A stretch of 34,520 bases of DNA from Bacillota bacterium (GTDB lineage Bacteria > Bacillota > Clostridia > Christensenellales > UBA1242), in the NCBI GenBank assembly GCA_009780065.1, contig WRAS01000001.1, forward strand, positions 1 through 34,520. Direction: 5' to 3'. Shown here piece after piece: positions 18,579 through 25,803 of this stretch; within the stretch, counting starts at the first letter, position 1; the number at the start of each line of letters is the position of its first letter. Both the position numbers and the translations under genes were made by a program. Under the pieces are notes generated by a model. The model was not told where the DNA came from, searched no databases, and was given only the letters and a program-made list of their open reading frames with translations.

Positions 18579-19193
18579 TTATCTTGAAAATCTTAATGTA
18601 ACAATTCTTGCATCTTCTCCTTCACCAAGTGGAGCTTCTATTACAATACGTCCATCAACATAACGCAAAGATGCACCGTCGATATCCATAGCCTGCCAAC
18701 CTGTTTTTTCAAAGTCGTAATCTTCGCTGTTAACCATCGCTTGGGTTGCATAAACTTCGATATTGTTGTTTGATGCAACTCTGTGACGTACGGTTCTTTC
18801 TTCTCCCATTATGCTCATTGTAAGTTGGTCACCAGAAACTCTTATCTCCATATCACCCATAAGCATTACAACAACAAGGATAATCATTTTTTCTTCGGCT
18901 GTAAGATCCAATGCTTCAAGTGCCTCAAGCATGTCGTCTTCCAATTCTTCCATAGCTTGCATCCATGCTAACATTGCTCCAATATCAGTTGGGTCAGTTG
19001 GCATTGGAGGGAATTCTGGTAATGCAGAAGCGTTAACTGTGTTACCACCAACGGTAATGTTGTGCAATGTGTATGTACCGTTACGTATTGTACTTCCACC
19101 AAACACACCGGTCACCCAAAGCACGATAACAAGTACTGCAACCAAACCAACTACCGATGCTCCTGCAATTATACCAATTTTTTTCTTGCTCAT
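18579..19193 (-). CDS. Membrane-anchored unknown protein, tandem paralogue A
   Basis: A 204-aa protein with KKK followed by one hydrophobic helix (residues 7-32) and an outside domain beginning TIRNGTYTLHN. It shares this anchor, the NGTYTxHN segment, the motif VSGDQLTM, the segment KTGWQAMDI and the ending TLRFSR with the next gene on the same strand, so the two are paralogues. Compared with paralogue B it carries an extra acidic, Met/Leu-rich insertion (about residues 65-110). The domain may be a calycin- or lipocalin-like fold as in many small bacterial surface domains, but that is a guess. AAAGGAGG precedes the ATG. Function unknown. Confidence 0.75.
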   Translation of the reverse strand: MSKKKIGIIAGASVVGLVAVLVIVLWVTGVFGGSTIRNGTYTLHNITVGGNTVNASALPEFPPMPTDPTDIGAMLAWMQAMEELEDDMLEALEALDLTAEEKMIILVVVMLMGDMEIRVSGDQLTMSIMGEERTVRHRVASNNNIEVYATQAMVNSEDYDFEKTGWQAMDIDGASLRYVDGRIVIEAPLGEGEDARIVTLRFSR

Positions 19194-19255
19194 ATATTTT
19201 TCCTCCTTTTGTTAAATTTAGAGTTCCGGAACAACTCTACACTCTCTATGAATAT

Positions 19256-19283
19256 AGTTTACTCAAAAAGTATTTTTTTGCAA
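19256..19283 (-). promoter_or_regulatory. Promoter of paralogue A, with leader hairpin
   Basis: On the - strand TTGCAA (19283-19278), 16-bp spacer and TAAACT (19261-19256). The leader of about 50 nt contains a hairpin, AGAGTT/AACTCT (19238-19220), followed by the Shine-Dalgarno. The rest of 19284-19407 holds no gene; at 19357-19381 a degraded copy of the 18528-18564 terminator is visible downstream of paralogue B. Confidence 0.5.
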
Positions 19284-19407
19284 AACAAAACACAGATGAA
19301 TTACACCTTTATTCCATATACTAATTTATAGATAAATATAGGGGAGACATAAGGGACGACAGCCATTTTTTTGTTTTACAGGATATTTTGATTATATTAA
19401 AAAGATA

Positions 19408-19947
19408 TTATCTAGAGAATCTTATAAAAAGTGTGGGTGCATTCACCACAATAAACGGAACCTCTAGTACGATTTGTCGGTTGACAAAGCGCATAACAGA
19501 ATTGCCAAATGTTAATGTTTGCCAACCAGTCTGTCCGAAAGTAAGCAATCTATCATCTTCGAAATCAATTTCTGGACCCGTAAGCATTTGTTGAGTCACA
19601 TATATTTCAACCACATTGTTTGGTCCAAGTCTATGACGAAAAGTTTCAATCTGGGCTGTGGCGGACATAGGTCGTAATGATAATTGGTTGCCAGAGACAT
19701 CAATAGAGACATGTGATAAACCTATAGCTATGAAAACATCTTCAACTGGCGGAAGACTTAGTTGGTCAATTTGCATATTAGCGTTACTGTTAATTGTTAA
19801 ATTCCCAAATGTCATATTATGAAAGGTATACGTACCATTACGTATCGTATTACCGAATACACCAGTCACCCAAAGAATCATTAATGTCACAACGGCTAAC
19901 CCTGCAACCGAGGCTCCTATAATTATCCCAATCTGTTTCTTGTTCAT
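19408..19947 (-). CDS. Membrane-anchored unknown protein, tandem paralogue B
   Basis: A 179-aa paralogue of the preceding gene: N-terminal MNKKQIGIIIGASV anchor helix, NTIRNGTYTFHN, VSGNQLSL, TGWQTLTFG and a C-terminal FIRFSR. It lacks the acidic insertion of paralogue A. I chose the ATG at 19947 because it matches the paralogue's start and TATACT lies six bases upstream; an upstream start at 19986 would add 13 residues over the promoter. There is no Shine-Dalgarno, unlike paralogue A, so the two copies appear to differ in how translation starts. Function unknown. Confidence 0.75.
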   Translation of the reverse strand: MNKKQIGIIIGASVAGLAVVTLMILWVTGVFGNTIRNGTYTFHNMTFGNLTINSNANMQIDQLSLPPVEDVFIAIGLSHVSIDVSGNQLSLRPMSATAQIETFRHRLGPNNVVEIYVTQQMLTGPEIDFEDDRLLTFGQTGWQTLTFGNSVMRFVNRQIVLEVPFIVVNAPTLFIRFSR

Positions 19948-19953
19948 ATTACT

Positions 19954-19959
19954 AGTATA
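19954..19959 (-). promoter_or_regulatory. Leaderless -10 box of paralogue B
   Basis: TATACT on the - strand, ending six bases before the ATG at 19947. No convincing -35 is seen. Confidence 0.45.
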
Positions 19960-20035
19960 ACTAATAATCACACTTTTTAAAAACAATTTTCATTGATGAA
20001 AAAGAAATCTTCTCGTCAAAATATATGCTTCTTGC

Positions 20036-20064
20036 TTGATTTTGTTTATGTATTGTGCTAGACT
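20036..20064 (+). promoter_or_regulatory. Promoter of tRNA-Thr
   Basis: TTGATT (20036-20041), 17-bp spacer and TAGACT (20059-20064); transcription would begin about seven bases before the mature tRNA. Confidence 0.65.
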
Positions 20065-20077
20065 ACTTGAAGTTAAT

Positions 20078-20153
20078 GCACCCGTGGCTCAGTCGGTAGA
20101 GCACGTCCTTGGTAAGGACGAGGTCGGCGGTTCAAGTCCGCTCGGGTGCTCCA
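20078..20153 (+). tRNA. tRNA-Thr (anticodon GGT)
   Basis: A complete 76-nt cloverleaf. The acceptor stem GCACCCG/CGGGTGC is perfect, the D arm contains GGCTCAGTCGGTAGAGC, the anticodon stem CGTCC/GGACG holds the loop TTGGTAA with anticodon GGT (reads ACC/ACT, Thr), and the T arm has GGTTCAAGTCC. The 3' CCA is encoded (20151-20153). Single gene with its own promoter and terminator. Confidence 0.97.
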
Positions 20154-20167
20154 GAATGGGCGGAATT

Positions 20168-20192
20168 GAACTCTTATATAGGGTTCTTTTTT
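20168..20192 (+). terminator. Terminator of tRNA-Thr
   Basis: GAACTC (20168-20173) pairs with GGGTTC (20181-20186) through six pairs including one T-G, followed directly by six T. Confidence 0.75.
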
Positions 20193-20220
20193 GTTTCGGA
20201 TCTTATGGATTCCTGCAGTA

Positions 20221-20250
20221 TTGACATGTATTTAATAGGTAGTGTATTAT
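20221..20250 (+). promoter_or_regulatory. Leaderless promoter of the histidine phosphatase gene
   Basis: Perfect TTGACA (20221-20226), 18-bp spacer and TATTAT (20245-20250). The ATG at 20257 starts exactly where transcription would be expected to begin. Confidence 0.75.
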
Positions 20251-20256
20251 TTACAA

Positions 20257-21174
20257 ATGGAAGCAAAACGAAAATTATTTGTAGTTAGACACGGAGAAAC
20301 GGATTTAAACGAGAAAGATGTTTTGCAAGGAAGAATTGATTGTGGACTCAATGCTACTGGAGTTGCACAAATTCAGAAACTTGCAAAAACCTCATCTTTC
20401 AATTCAATTAAACACATTTATTCTTCCCCCCTAAAACGAGCAACCCAATCAGCAGAAATAATCAAGCAATTATCTAGCCTTGATTTGCCAATAAAAACTG
20501 ATAAAGACTTAATGGTGGGCGAACGTGGTCTTTTAACAAAAGAACCGAACAGATTTGCAAAAACACAGTTTTACACAAGTCCAATATTGTGCCATGGTGA
20601 ATCATTCAGAGATGTGTACAATCGAACACTTATGTTCCTCGAAAGAATATCTTCTGACCCATCTGGAGATGCATTGGTTGTGACCCATGGTGACGTAATC
20701 ACTACATTCCGTTATTATAAAGATAGGATGAGCACGAATAACTATGGAAATTGGAGCGACATTCTTGACAAATTTCCCCCAAGTGACCCACGTATTTCAC
20801 AGGCATTGAATGAACTCAAATCAGAGTTTGGTGGAATATCAGGTGAAGACAATTTCTTGCTTTCCGCTTTTAGGGATTTAAGTATAGATTTGTCGATGAT
20901 GATAGGGGAGCAACAAATACAGAAAGACAAGTCAGCAGGTAAACCTGCATTATTAATTTCCGAAAAGGCTAAAAGTAAAAGATTCAAAAGGGCTCTGGAA
21001 CAGGCAGAAGCAACTAAGCAATTTGCCAGCAAACAAGAGAATTTTTTTCTTGTCAGAAAATACCTTGATTCCGTTATCTCAAATCATCCAGATATTCCAA
21101 GTGATAGATGGGACGAGATTTTTCAGCAATACAACCCCACTGACAATGGAAAAGTTTTTGAATTAGAAATATAG
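20257..21174 (+). CDS. Histidine phosphatase family protein with extra C-terminal region
   Basis: A 305-aa protein. The N-terminal ~190 residues form a phosphoglycerate-mutase-like phosphatase: VVRHGETDLN with catalytic His12, SSPLKRATQSAEII, CHGESFRDVYNR and VVTHGDVITT with the second catalytic His. Such enzymes remove phosphate through a phosphohistidine intermediate; the substrate cannot be told. The remaining ~110 residues are charged, helical and unlike any domain I know; a family member usually ends near 200-210 aa. The start is the ATG at 20257; a GTG at 20242 lies within the promoter. No Shine-Dalgarno. Confidence 0.85.
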   Translation: MEAKRKLFVVRHGETDLNEKDVLQGRIDCGLNATGVAQIQKLAKTSSFNSIKHIYSSPLKRATQSAEIIKQLSSLDLPIKTDKDLMVGERGLLTKEPNRFAKTQFYTSPILCHGESFRDVYNRTLMFLERISSDPSGDALVVTHGDVITTFRYYKDRMSTNNYGNWSDILDKFPPSDPRISQALNELKSEFGGISGEDNFLLSAFRDLSIDLSMMIGEQQIQKDKSAGKPALLISEKAKSKRFKRALEQAEATKQFASKQENFFLVRKYLDSVISNHPDIPSDRWDEIFQQYNPTDNGKVFELEI

Positions 21175-21371
21175 TTACCGCTTTTAGTCTTGTTCATTCG
21201 TGTTACTATTGTTTCGCTTTTAATCGTGGCACGATGAGATCGAAATAATTAGCTTTTATCCAAAAGTTCAAATCATGCACAGGTCGGTGCTCCATAAGAA
21301 ATCGACAATATCCGACAAATGTCAGTCCCGAAAGAAGTGGACTTTCTTTTGTTATTGCGACATTGTGTTGT

Positions 21372-21536
21372 ATGAAAATTTTACATATTCCAGAAGAAGT
21401 TTGCCCTGAATACGAGATAGCAAAGTCGATTTTGAAATGGATTGGAACACTTGGTTGGCTAACGCCACTTGAAATTGAGAAGATTATTGAACTCAATAAA
21501 AAGTCGTTTGGTGTTGCAGAAGAAGATAAAGAATGA
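21372..21536 (+). CDS. Possible 54-aa small protein or gene remnant
   Basis: ATG to TGA encodes 54 residues with plausible protein composition (MKILHIPEEVCPEYEIAKSI, then WLTPLEIEKIIELNKK). There is no Shine-Dalgarno and no good -10 in front. Its stop overlaps the extended -10 of the next gene. It could be the C-terminal remnant of a longer protein, because the frame continues open upstream without an ATG. Confidence 0.3.
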   Translation: MKILHIPEEVCPEYEIAKSILKWIGTLGWLTPLEIEKIIELNKKSFGVAEEDKE

Positions 21537-21542
21537 TATAAT
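21534..21542 (+). promoter_or_regulatory. Leaderless extended -10 of the 232-aa gene
   Basis: TGA followed by perfect TATAAT (21537-21542), then seven bases to the ATG at 21550. Confidence 0.6.
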
Positions 21543-21549
21543 ATTCTTA

Positions 21550-22248
21550 ATGAAAAGTCACGAATTAATAAAAGTTGTTCAATATTTGAGAAATGCAGCT
21601 AGTGCAGTAGACAGTGCAGATGGATATGACCCAATCGAAATTGAACATGGACATATGTCACAAGCTCTTGACGAGATTGAAGATCTATTCAAAAGCGATC
21701 CAGAACTTGTATCTTTTCCAAATTTTGCAACAATCAAAGAACTTGTGGATCAAGCAAATTCAAAGGGTTTAAATATCAACTATGCAATGTCAGTAAGGCA
21801 AAATCCAAATTGGGATGGCGTAAACCCAATGACCGAAACAGAATACATTCCTGTTAATGTTTCCGAACAACAATTCAAAGAGTTACATTCTATCATGAGT
21901 TTAATTCGCGATAAAGTTGTTGGGGCAGTAGCGTATGTTGAGGAACTTGAAACACAAGAAGATTTGCAATATCAAGAGCAATGGCTCGAAGGATTAGAGC
22001 AAGGCAAAGATGCATGGCGCATGATGTCGCCTAATGAAAAACGCAAGACACTAGTTGAGGGTATGATTAAAGGTTTTAGCTATAAAGGATGGGATTGGGA
22101 TGTTGGAACCAAAAATACAGATGAACAACAGATTAGACAAATATTAGAAGAAAAAGATTGTATTCGTTTTTATGGCCTTCCTGATAAAGAAAGTAACACG
22201 CGAGACATTCATGTTGTTCCAAAAAAGGAATTAGTTATTGAAACTTGA
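21550..22248 (+). CDS. Unknown 232-aa protein
   Basis: I do not recognise this family. The product is acidic, soluble and mainly helical, with no signal peptide or membrane segment. Visible landmarks are an N-terminal helix (MKSHELIKVVQYLRNAASA), an acidic helix-rich middle (YVEELETQEDLQYQEQWLEG) and a Trp-rich stretch GFSYKGWDWDVGTKN near residue 180. The start at 21550 is preferred over the longest frame (21469) because a perfect extended -10 lies seven bases upstream and the earlier frame overlaps the preceding ORF. It follows the histidine phosphatase gene; no functional link is evident. Confidence 0.7.
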   Translation: MKSHELIKVVQYLRNAASAVDSADGYDPIEIEHGHMSQALDEIEDLFKSDPELVSFPNFATIKELVDQANSKGLNINYAMSVRQNPNWDGVNPMTETEYIPVNVSEQQFKELHSIMSLIRDKVVGAVAYVEELETQEDLQYQEQWLEGLEQGKDAWRMMSPNEKRKTLVEGMIKGFSYKGWDWDVGTKNTDEQQIRQILEEKDCIRFYGLPDKESNTRDIHVVPKKELVIET

Positions 22249-22374
22249 TTACTCGCAATTTCAAGTCTTCGTCGCAAAATCAAGTTGTTGCAATCAAGTC
22301 CTATCTTTTGGTATACTACACACACATGCTTAAATAATTTATCTTCCATATAGTGCTTTTAATATAATATATCT
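22249..22374 (+). other. Intergenic region with ACTTGATT/AATCAAGT inverted repeats
   Basis: The end of the preceding gene contains ACTTGATT, and two copies of its complement AATCAAGT follow within about 50 nt, so either can pair with it. There is no T run, so this is not a classic terminator. A second promoter-like pair, TTGCAA (22288-22293) and TATACT (22312-22317) with an 18-bp spacer, lies within it, followed by only a three-codon ORF. Confidence 0.35.
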
Positions 22375-22485
22375 ATGAAATTAGTTAAACGAAACACCAC
22401 CGTCTGCGAAATATGGGGAAAAAGATTTTCAATGAATTGTGGGCAATTAATATCCGAGATTCAGGGTGAAATTAAAAACCACTAA
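22375..22485 (+). CDS. Possible leaderless 36-aa small protein
   Basis: ATG to TAA encodes 36 residues (starts MKLVKRNTTVCEIWGKRF) with two Cys and basic character. TATAAT (22363-22368) ends six bases before the ATG, the same arrangement as the larger leaderless genes nearby. The end overlaps the convergent YwmB-like gene by 14 nt. No known family. Confidence 0.35.
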   Translation: MKLVKRNTTVCEIWGKRFSMNCGQLISEIQGEIKNH

Positions 22486-22933
22486 GGATAACTGGCCAGC
22501 CTATTGTGACGCGACCTGCGCGCGAAGAAATTTGCAGGTTAATGCGTGTGTCGCCATCGCGGATGAAATCGCGACCGCGACCGCTGTAGGCATATGTTAT
22601 GTGCATTATATTATTTCGTTGTTCGTGAACAACACGATATCTAAGGATTCGCAGAATTTCGTGTTTGGGGCGATAGGTGTCTAGGGTGATGCTCTCGCCA
22701 TCTATTTGTGTGAATTTAGCACGCAGGGCAGGGGCATTGTACGAACGCGTTGTGTAAATGAAACCAGTTGCGATGTCGTGACGTCGGATTATATACGGAC
22801 TGTCTACCAGTTGCCGTGAATAGATCGACATGTAACCATCGCCCAATATTTCCAAGTGTGGATTTCCAAGTGAAGCAAAGTGATAGAAAATCAAACTTAC
22901 ACATAATGTAATGAATAAAAGCAACTTAAACAC
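22472..22933 (-). CDS. YwmB-like exported protein (DUF1779-type)
   Basis: A 153-aa protein with an N-terminal signal peptide or anchor (FKLLLFITLCVSLIFYHFA). The C-terminal part, AYSGRGRDFI followed by INLQISSRAGRVTIGWPVI, resembles the ending of the YwmB family, which typically has a mostly conserved NLQ...R and IGTPII before its end. YwmB is an exported protein of uncertain function found in spore-forming and related Bacillota. The start is a GTG at 22933; AATAAT lies six bases upstream on the - strand and there is no Shine-Dalgarno. It is transcribed divergently from dus from a 34-bp gap. The family call rests on pattern memory and is tentative. Confidence 0.55.
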   Translation of the reverse strand: MFKLLLFITLCVSLIFYHFASLGNPHLEILGDGYMSIYSRQLVDSPYIIRRHDIATGFIYTTRSYNAPALRAKFTQIDGESITLDTYRPKHEILRILRYRVVHEQRNNIMHITYAYSGRGRDFIRDGDTRINLQISSRAGRVTIGWPVILSGF

Positions 22934-22939
22934 AGTTTA

Positions 22940-22962
22940 ATTATTGACACCTATGATATAAT
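22940..22962. promoter_or_regulatory. Back-to-back leaderless promoters for the YwmB-like gene and dus
   Basis: On the + strand TGA-TATAAT (box 22957-22962) lies five bases before the dus ATG; on the - strand AATAAT (22945-22940) lies six bases before the GTG of the YwmB-like gene. The two boxes are only 11 bp apart, so each promoter's -35 region overlaps the other gene's start. Confidence 0.55.
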
Positions 22963-22967
22963 ATAGC

Positions 22968-23867
22968 ATGAAAATTCATGTCGAATCCGCACCTATGGCG
23001 GGGTTTACCAACCATGCGTTTCGACGCGTTTTGATGGAATGTGGAGCAAAGATTTTGTACACAGAAATGATAAGTGCAACTGCACTTGTCTACAAAAGTA
23101 AAAAAACGTACGATATGCTTGGTCTGGACAAGGCGGAGGGAATCATCAATGTCGTGCAATTATTTGGAAAGGTGCCAGAACATTTTGAACAGGCAATTAA
23201 ATCGGGATATTTGGATAACTTTGATGAAATTAATATTAATATGGGTTGCCCAGCCCCCAAAATAACACGTAATTCTGAAGGCTGTGCATTAATGAAGACG
23301 CCAGATTTGGCGCGCCAAATTATTCAGGCATGTGTTCGATCAACAGACAAGCCAGTGACAGTAAAGTTTCGCCTTGGATATGAACAACCAAATTTAACGG
23401 CGGTCGAGTTTGCAAAGATGTGTGAGCAGGCGGGTGCAAGGCGTCTCATCGTACATGGCAGATATGCAAGTCAAGGTTACAGCGGAGTGGCAGATTGGCA
23501 CGCAATTGCGCGTGTTGTGCAAGCGGTAAATATCCCCGTTATTGCAAATGGTGATGTGGTGGATCTAAGTGCGGCACAAAAATGTTTGGAGATTACCGGT
23601 GCGAATGGGCTTATGATTGGGCGTGCGTTATTTGGTTCGCCATGGAAAATAAATTTTGATATGCCAACAATGACCGAGAATGAAATTAAAAACATGATAT
23701 CCAAACATATCGAATATCAGAGAAAATTGCATGGCGAGGGTAGTTTTTCCGAGATTAAAAAGCACATGTTATTTTATTGTGATAATTTCAAAAATTCAAA
23801 GGAATTGAAATTGCAAATGATTCATGCGAAAACTTTTAACGATGCAATTGAAATACTTGAACTTTGA
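22968..23867 (+). CDS. dus: tRNA-dihydrouridine synthase
   Basis: A 299-aa FMN-dependent enzyme that reduces uridines in tRNA loops. The TIM-barrel begins ESAPMAGFTNHAFR, followed by the catalytic-Cys motif NMGCPAPKI (Cys94), the lysine-containing VTVKFRLG, the VHGRYASQGYSG motif, PVIANGDV and the flavin-phosphate motif MIGRALFGSPW. Motifs and length are complete. Which Dus subtype it is cannot be told. No Shine-Dalgarno; leaderless start after TATAAT. vanW-family gene follows after 18 nt. Confidence 0.93.
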   Translation: MKIHVESAPMAGFTNHAFRRVLMECGAKILYTEMISATALVYKSKKTYDMLGLDKAEGIINVVQLFGKVPEHFEQAIKSGYLDNFDEININMGCPAPKITRNSEGCALMKTPDLARQIIQACVRSTDKPVTVKFRLGYEQPNLTAVEFAKMCEQAGARRLIVHGRYASQGYSGVADWHAIARVVQAVNIPVIANGDVVDLSAAQKCLEITGANGLMIGRALFGSPWKINFDMPTMTENEIKNMISKHIEYQRKLHGEGSFSEIKKHMLFYCDNFKNSKELKLQMIHAKTFNDAIEILEL

Positions 23868-23885
23868 TTTGCACATAATAAACGG

Positions 23886-25154
23886 ATGAAACGGATGTTC
23901 GTAGTGATGTTATGTCTGATTGTGGCTTTACCTTTGTTTGGTTTTGCAAAAAAAGACGAGACATATTTAACAATACACTTTAATGTGGATGGTATTGCCA
24001 AACAAATTGCAATTACAGATAAATTAATCCAACCCAGTTGGTGGGACGTAGAGAGTAAAAATAAATTTACAAATAACAAAACATTACAACAACGTGCCAA
24101 GGATTGTCTGAATGAAACGGACGATGTAATAACAATGAAGAAAAAATTCCCCGAGATTTACAGAATCGTGAAAAACATTGAATCCCAAATCCACAAAGAA
24201 AAATGCGATGGAAAGGTGCAATTTAATCCGGATGCCGAAAAAAAATTCTGGGTGACAGACCAAATTATTGGAAAAAAATTGGATACCCAGCGTCTGTGCG
24301 AGGACATCTTTGTTGCGTTGTCGTCGGGAAGATATGCAGACATATATACACGGATAGCAGACATCAAACCAGCAGACGAAGATGATATCTTGAATAAAAT
24401 AGTTGAACGCAGCCGCTTTTCCACAATCTTTGCCGACAATGCACCGCGCGAATCCAACATTGCTCGCGCACTTGCGGCATTTGATGGTTTGGTTATCGAA
24501 CCAAGTGCAATTGTTTCGTTCAATAAGACCACAGGTCCACGCACAGCCGCCAGAGGGTACCAAGAAGCCAATATAATCCTGGAAGGCGAATTTGTACCTG
24601 GTATAGGCGGAGGGGTGTGCCAAGCCAGCACAACGCTGTTTAATGCGGTATTGTTATCAGGATTAAAAATTGTAGAGAGCCATAGTCATTCGTTGGCGAT
24701 TTCATATGTACCGCTTGGTCGTGATGCAATGGTATCGTCACGTGCGGATTTAAAATTTAAAAACACAACAGACGAGACAATATTTATTGAAACCCAGGTT
24801 ATCGACAACGGCCCAAAAAACACCGCCCTTATAAAAATTTATGGTGCACGGCCAAATACCCGCTACCAACCACGGGTGGAAATTGAAACGCATAATATTA
24901 TCGAAGAAATAAATGGTGAAATTCCCGTACAAATGTCGGGATACGATCATGAAAACCGCGAGTTTTGGAGTTACGAAAAAAAGACAATCGAGAGTGGCTA
25001 TCCAACAAAGGAAGCCGTAACATATTTGGATGAATACAAAAATGGTGAATTAGTGAATTCGATAAAAATACGAAAAAGCAAGTACAAAGGAAAGGAAAGG
25101 GTGGTGGAGTTTAAAAAGAAAGTTCACCAAGAAAACTATGCCTGGACGGTTTGA
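23886..25154 (+). CDS. VanW-family exported protein
   Basis: A 422-aa protein with an N-terminal signal peptide (KRMFVVMLCLIVALPLFGFA). Residues ~190-320 are the VanW domain: FNKTTGPRTAARGYQEA, GIGGGVCQASTTLFNAVL, HSHSLAISYVPLGRDA and a beta-rich tail. VanW-type proteins are common cell-envelope proteins in Bacillota; despite the name most have no role in vancomycin resistance and no van cluster is present here. The N-terminal ~180 residues resemble the extra domain often found ahead of VanW. CATAAT (23874-23879) lies six bases before the ATG, so it may have a leaderless promoter of its own or be transcribed from dus. The next gene is convergent and only 5 nt away. Confidence 0.88.
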   Translation: MKRMFVVMLCLIVALPLFGFAKKDETYLTIHFNVDGIAKQIAITDKLIQPSWWDVESKNKFTNNKTLQQRAKDCLNETDDVITMKKKFPEIYRIVKNIESQIHKEKCDGKVQFNPDAEKKFWVTDQIIGKKLDTQRLCEDIFVALSSGRYADIYTRIADIKPADEDDILNKIVERSRFSTIFADNAPRESNIARALAAFDGLVIEPSAIVSFNKTTGPRTAARGYQEANIILEGEFVPGIGGGVCQASTTLFNAVLLSGLKIVESHSHSLAISYVPLGRDAMVSSRADLKFKNTTDETIFIETQVIDNGPKNTALIKIYGARPNTRYQPRVEIETHNIIEEINGEIPVQMSGYDHENREFWSYEKKTIESGYPTKEAVTYLDEYKNGELVNSIKIRKSKYKGKERVVEFKKKVHQENYAWTV

Positions 25155-25159
25155 AAAAG

Positions 25160-25681
25160 TTAGTCACGACGATTCAAATGGTTATTTAAATTTTCCGCTT
25201 TCAAGAATCTTTGTCTTGCCTGGTATGTTTCAACAACAAATTTTTTCAGTTTCTGGCAACCAACGCCAGCAAGTCCAACAGCCCATGTTGCACCTGCAGC
25301 TGCCACACCACTTAAAAATCCACTAAGAACACCAACAACGGTGGATTGCCCAATTCTTTCCCCGGTGTAGGGGATTGCATCTTCTGCCATGGCTTCTGCT
25401 TGTGCCATTCTGTCGGCGGATGTGTCTTCAAGGTGCTGTTCACGTCCTTGCTCGACATCAAAATTTTCTGGCATATGCAACCCTAGAACAGACAGCGCCT
25501 CGTCAAATCGGTCAGACTCGGCTTGTCTCATATTTTCATATTTGTTCCCAGCAATTGTGTTTGCGTCCATGTTTCCCATCCACTCCCAGTGATTTCCCGC
25601 AGCAAACCCACCAACACCGATAGCAGTTGCCAGACCAAAATAAGTTGCGGCTTTACCTATTTTTGTAAATTTTTTACTCAT
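25160..25681 (-). CDS. Unknown 173-aa membrane protein
   Basis: Not recognised. There is a hydrophobic Gly/Ala-rich segment at residues 10-30 (AATYFGLATAIGVGGFAAG), a polar acidic middle, and a second hydrophobic segment around 112-135 (STVVGVLSGFLSGVAAAGAT) followed by a basic tail. Two membrane passes with an acidic loop outside are likely. The ATG is preceded by extended -10 TGA-TATAAT with five bases in between and no Shine-Dalgarno. Convergent with the vanW gene without a visible terminator between them. Confidence 0.65.
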   Translation of the reverse strand: MSKKFTKIGKAATYFGLATAIGVGGFAAGNHWEWMGNMDANTIAGNKYENMRQAESDRFDEALSVLGLHMPENFDVEQGREQHLEDTSADRMAQAEAMAEDAIPYTGERIGQSTVVGVLSGFLSGVAAAGATWAVGLAGVGCQKLKKFVVETYQARQRFLKAENLNNHLNRRD

Positions 25682-25686
25682 AAAAT

Positions 25687-25695
25687 ATTATATCA
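25687..25695 (-). promoter_or_regulatory. Leaderless extended -10 of the 173-aa gene
   Basis: On the - strand TGA-TATAAT (box 25692-25687) is followed by five bases and the ATG at 25681; same element as before dus and the 232-aa gene. Confidence 0.55.
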
Positions 25696-25747
25696 TTTAG
25701 TTTTATCAAAAGCAATATCAGAATTAATTATTCGATACCCGTTTTCG

Positions 25748-25776
25748 TTGACAAAAGACACAATTGACTGTACACT
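25748..25776 (+). promoter_or_regulatory. Promoter of the 73-aa membrane protein gene
   Basis: Perfect TTGACA (25748-25753), 17-bp spacer, TACACT (25771-25776); then a short leader with AAAGGAGG before the ATG at 25804. Confidence 0.7.
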
Positions 25777-25803
25777 TGCATATATCTTACAAAGGAGGAA
25801 AAA

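Larger units (their letters stand above)
21175..21549. other. 375-nt region without a confident gene
   Basis: No strong gene is visible. A short + ORF (21372-21536) and a TTG-started 96-codon - ORF (21206-21496) overlap each other; neither has a Shine-Dalgarno or a well-placed -10. The + frame stays open from about 21248, so the region could hold the remains of a decayed gene. The last bases carry the promoter of the next gene. Confidence 0.5.

Noticed and set aside
21206-21496. 96-codon - strand frame
   Set aside because: TTG start, no Shine-Dalgarno or -10, and it overlaps an equally plausible + frame; kept only as part of the unclear region.
22312-22337. TATACT followed by ATG and a three-codon ORF
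   Set aside because: Too short to call a gene; could be a promoter for a small RNA but nothing more supports it.
23886-25154. Vancomycin resistance gene
   Set aside because: The VanW domain is present but no vanS, vanR, vanH, vanA or vanX genes are nearby; most VanW-family proteins are not resistance genes.
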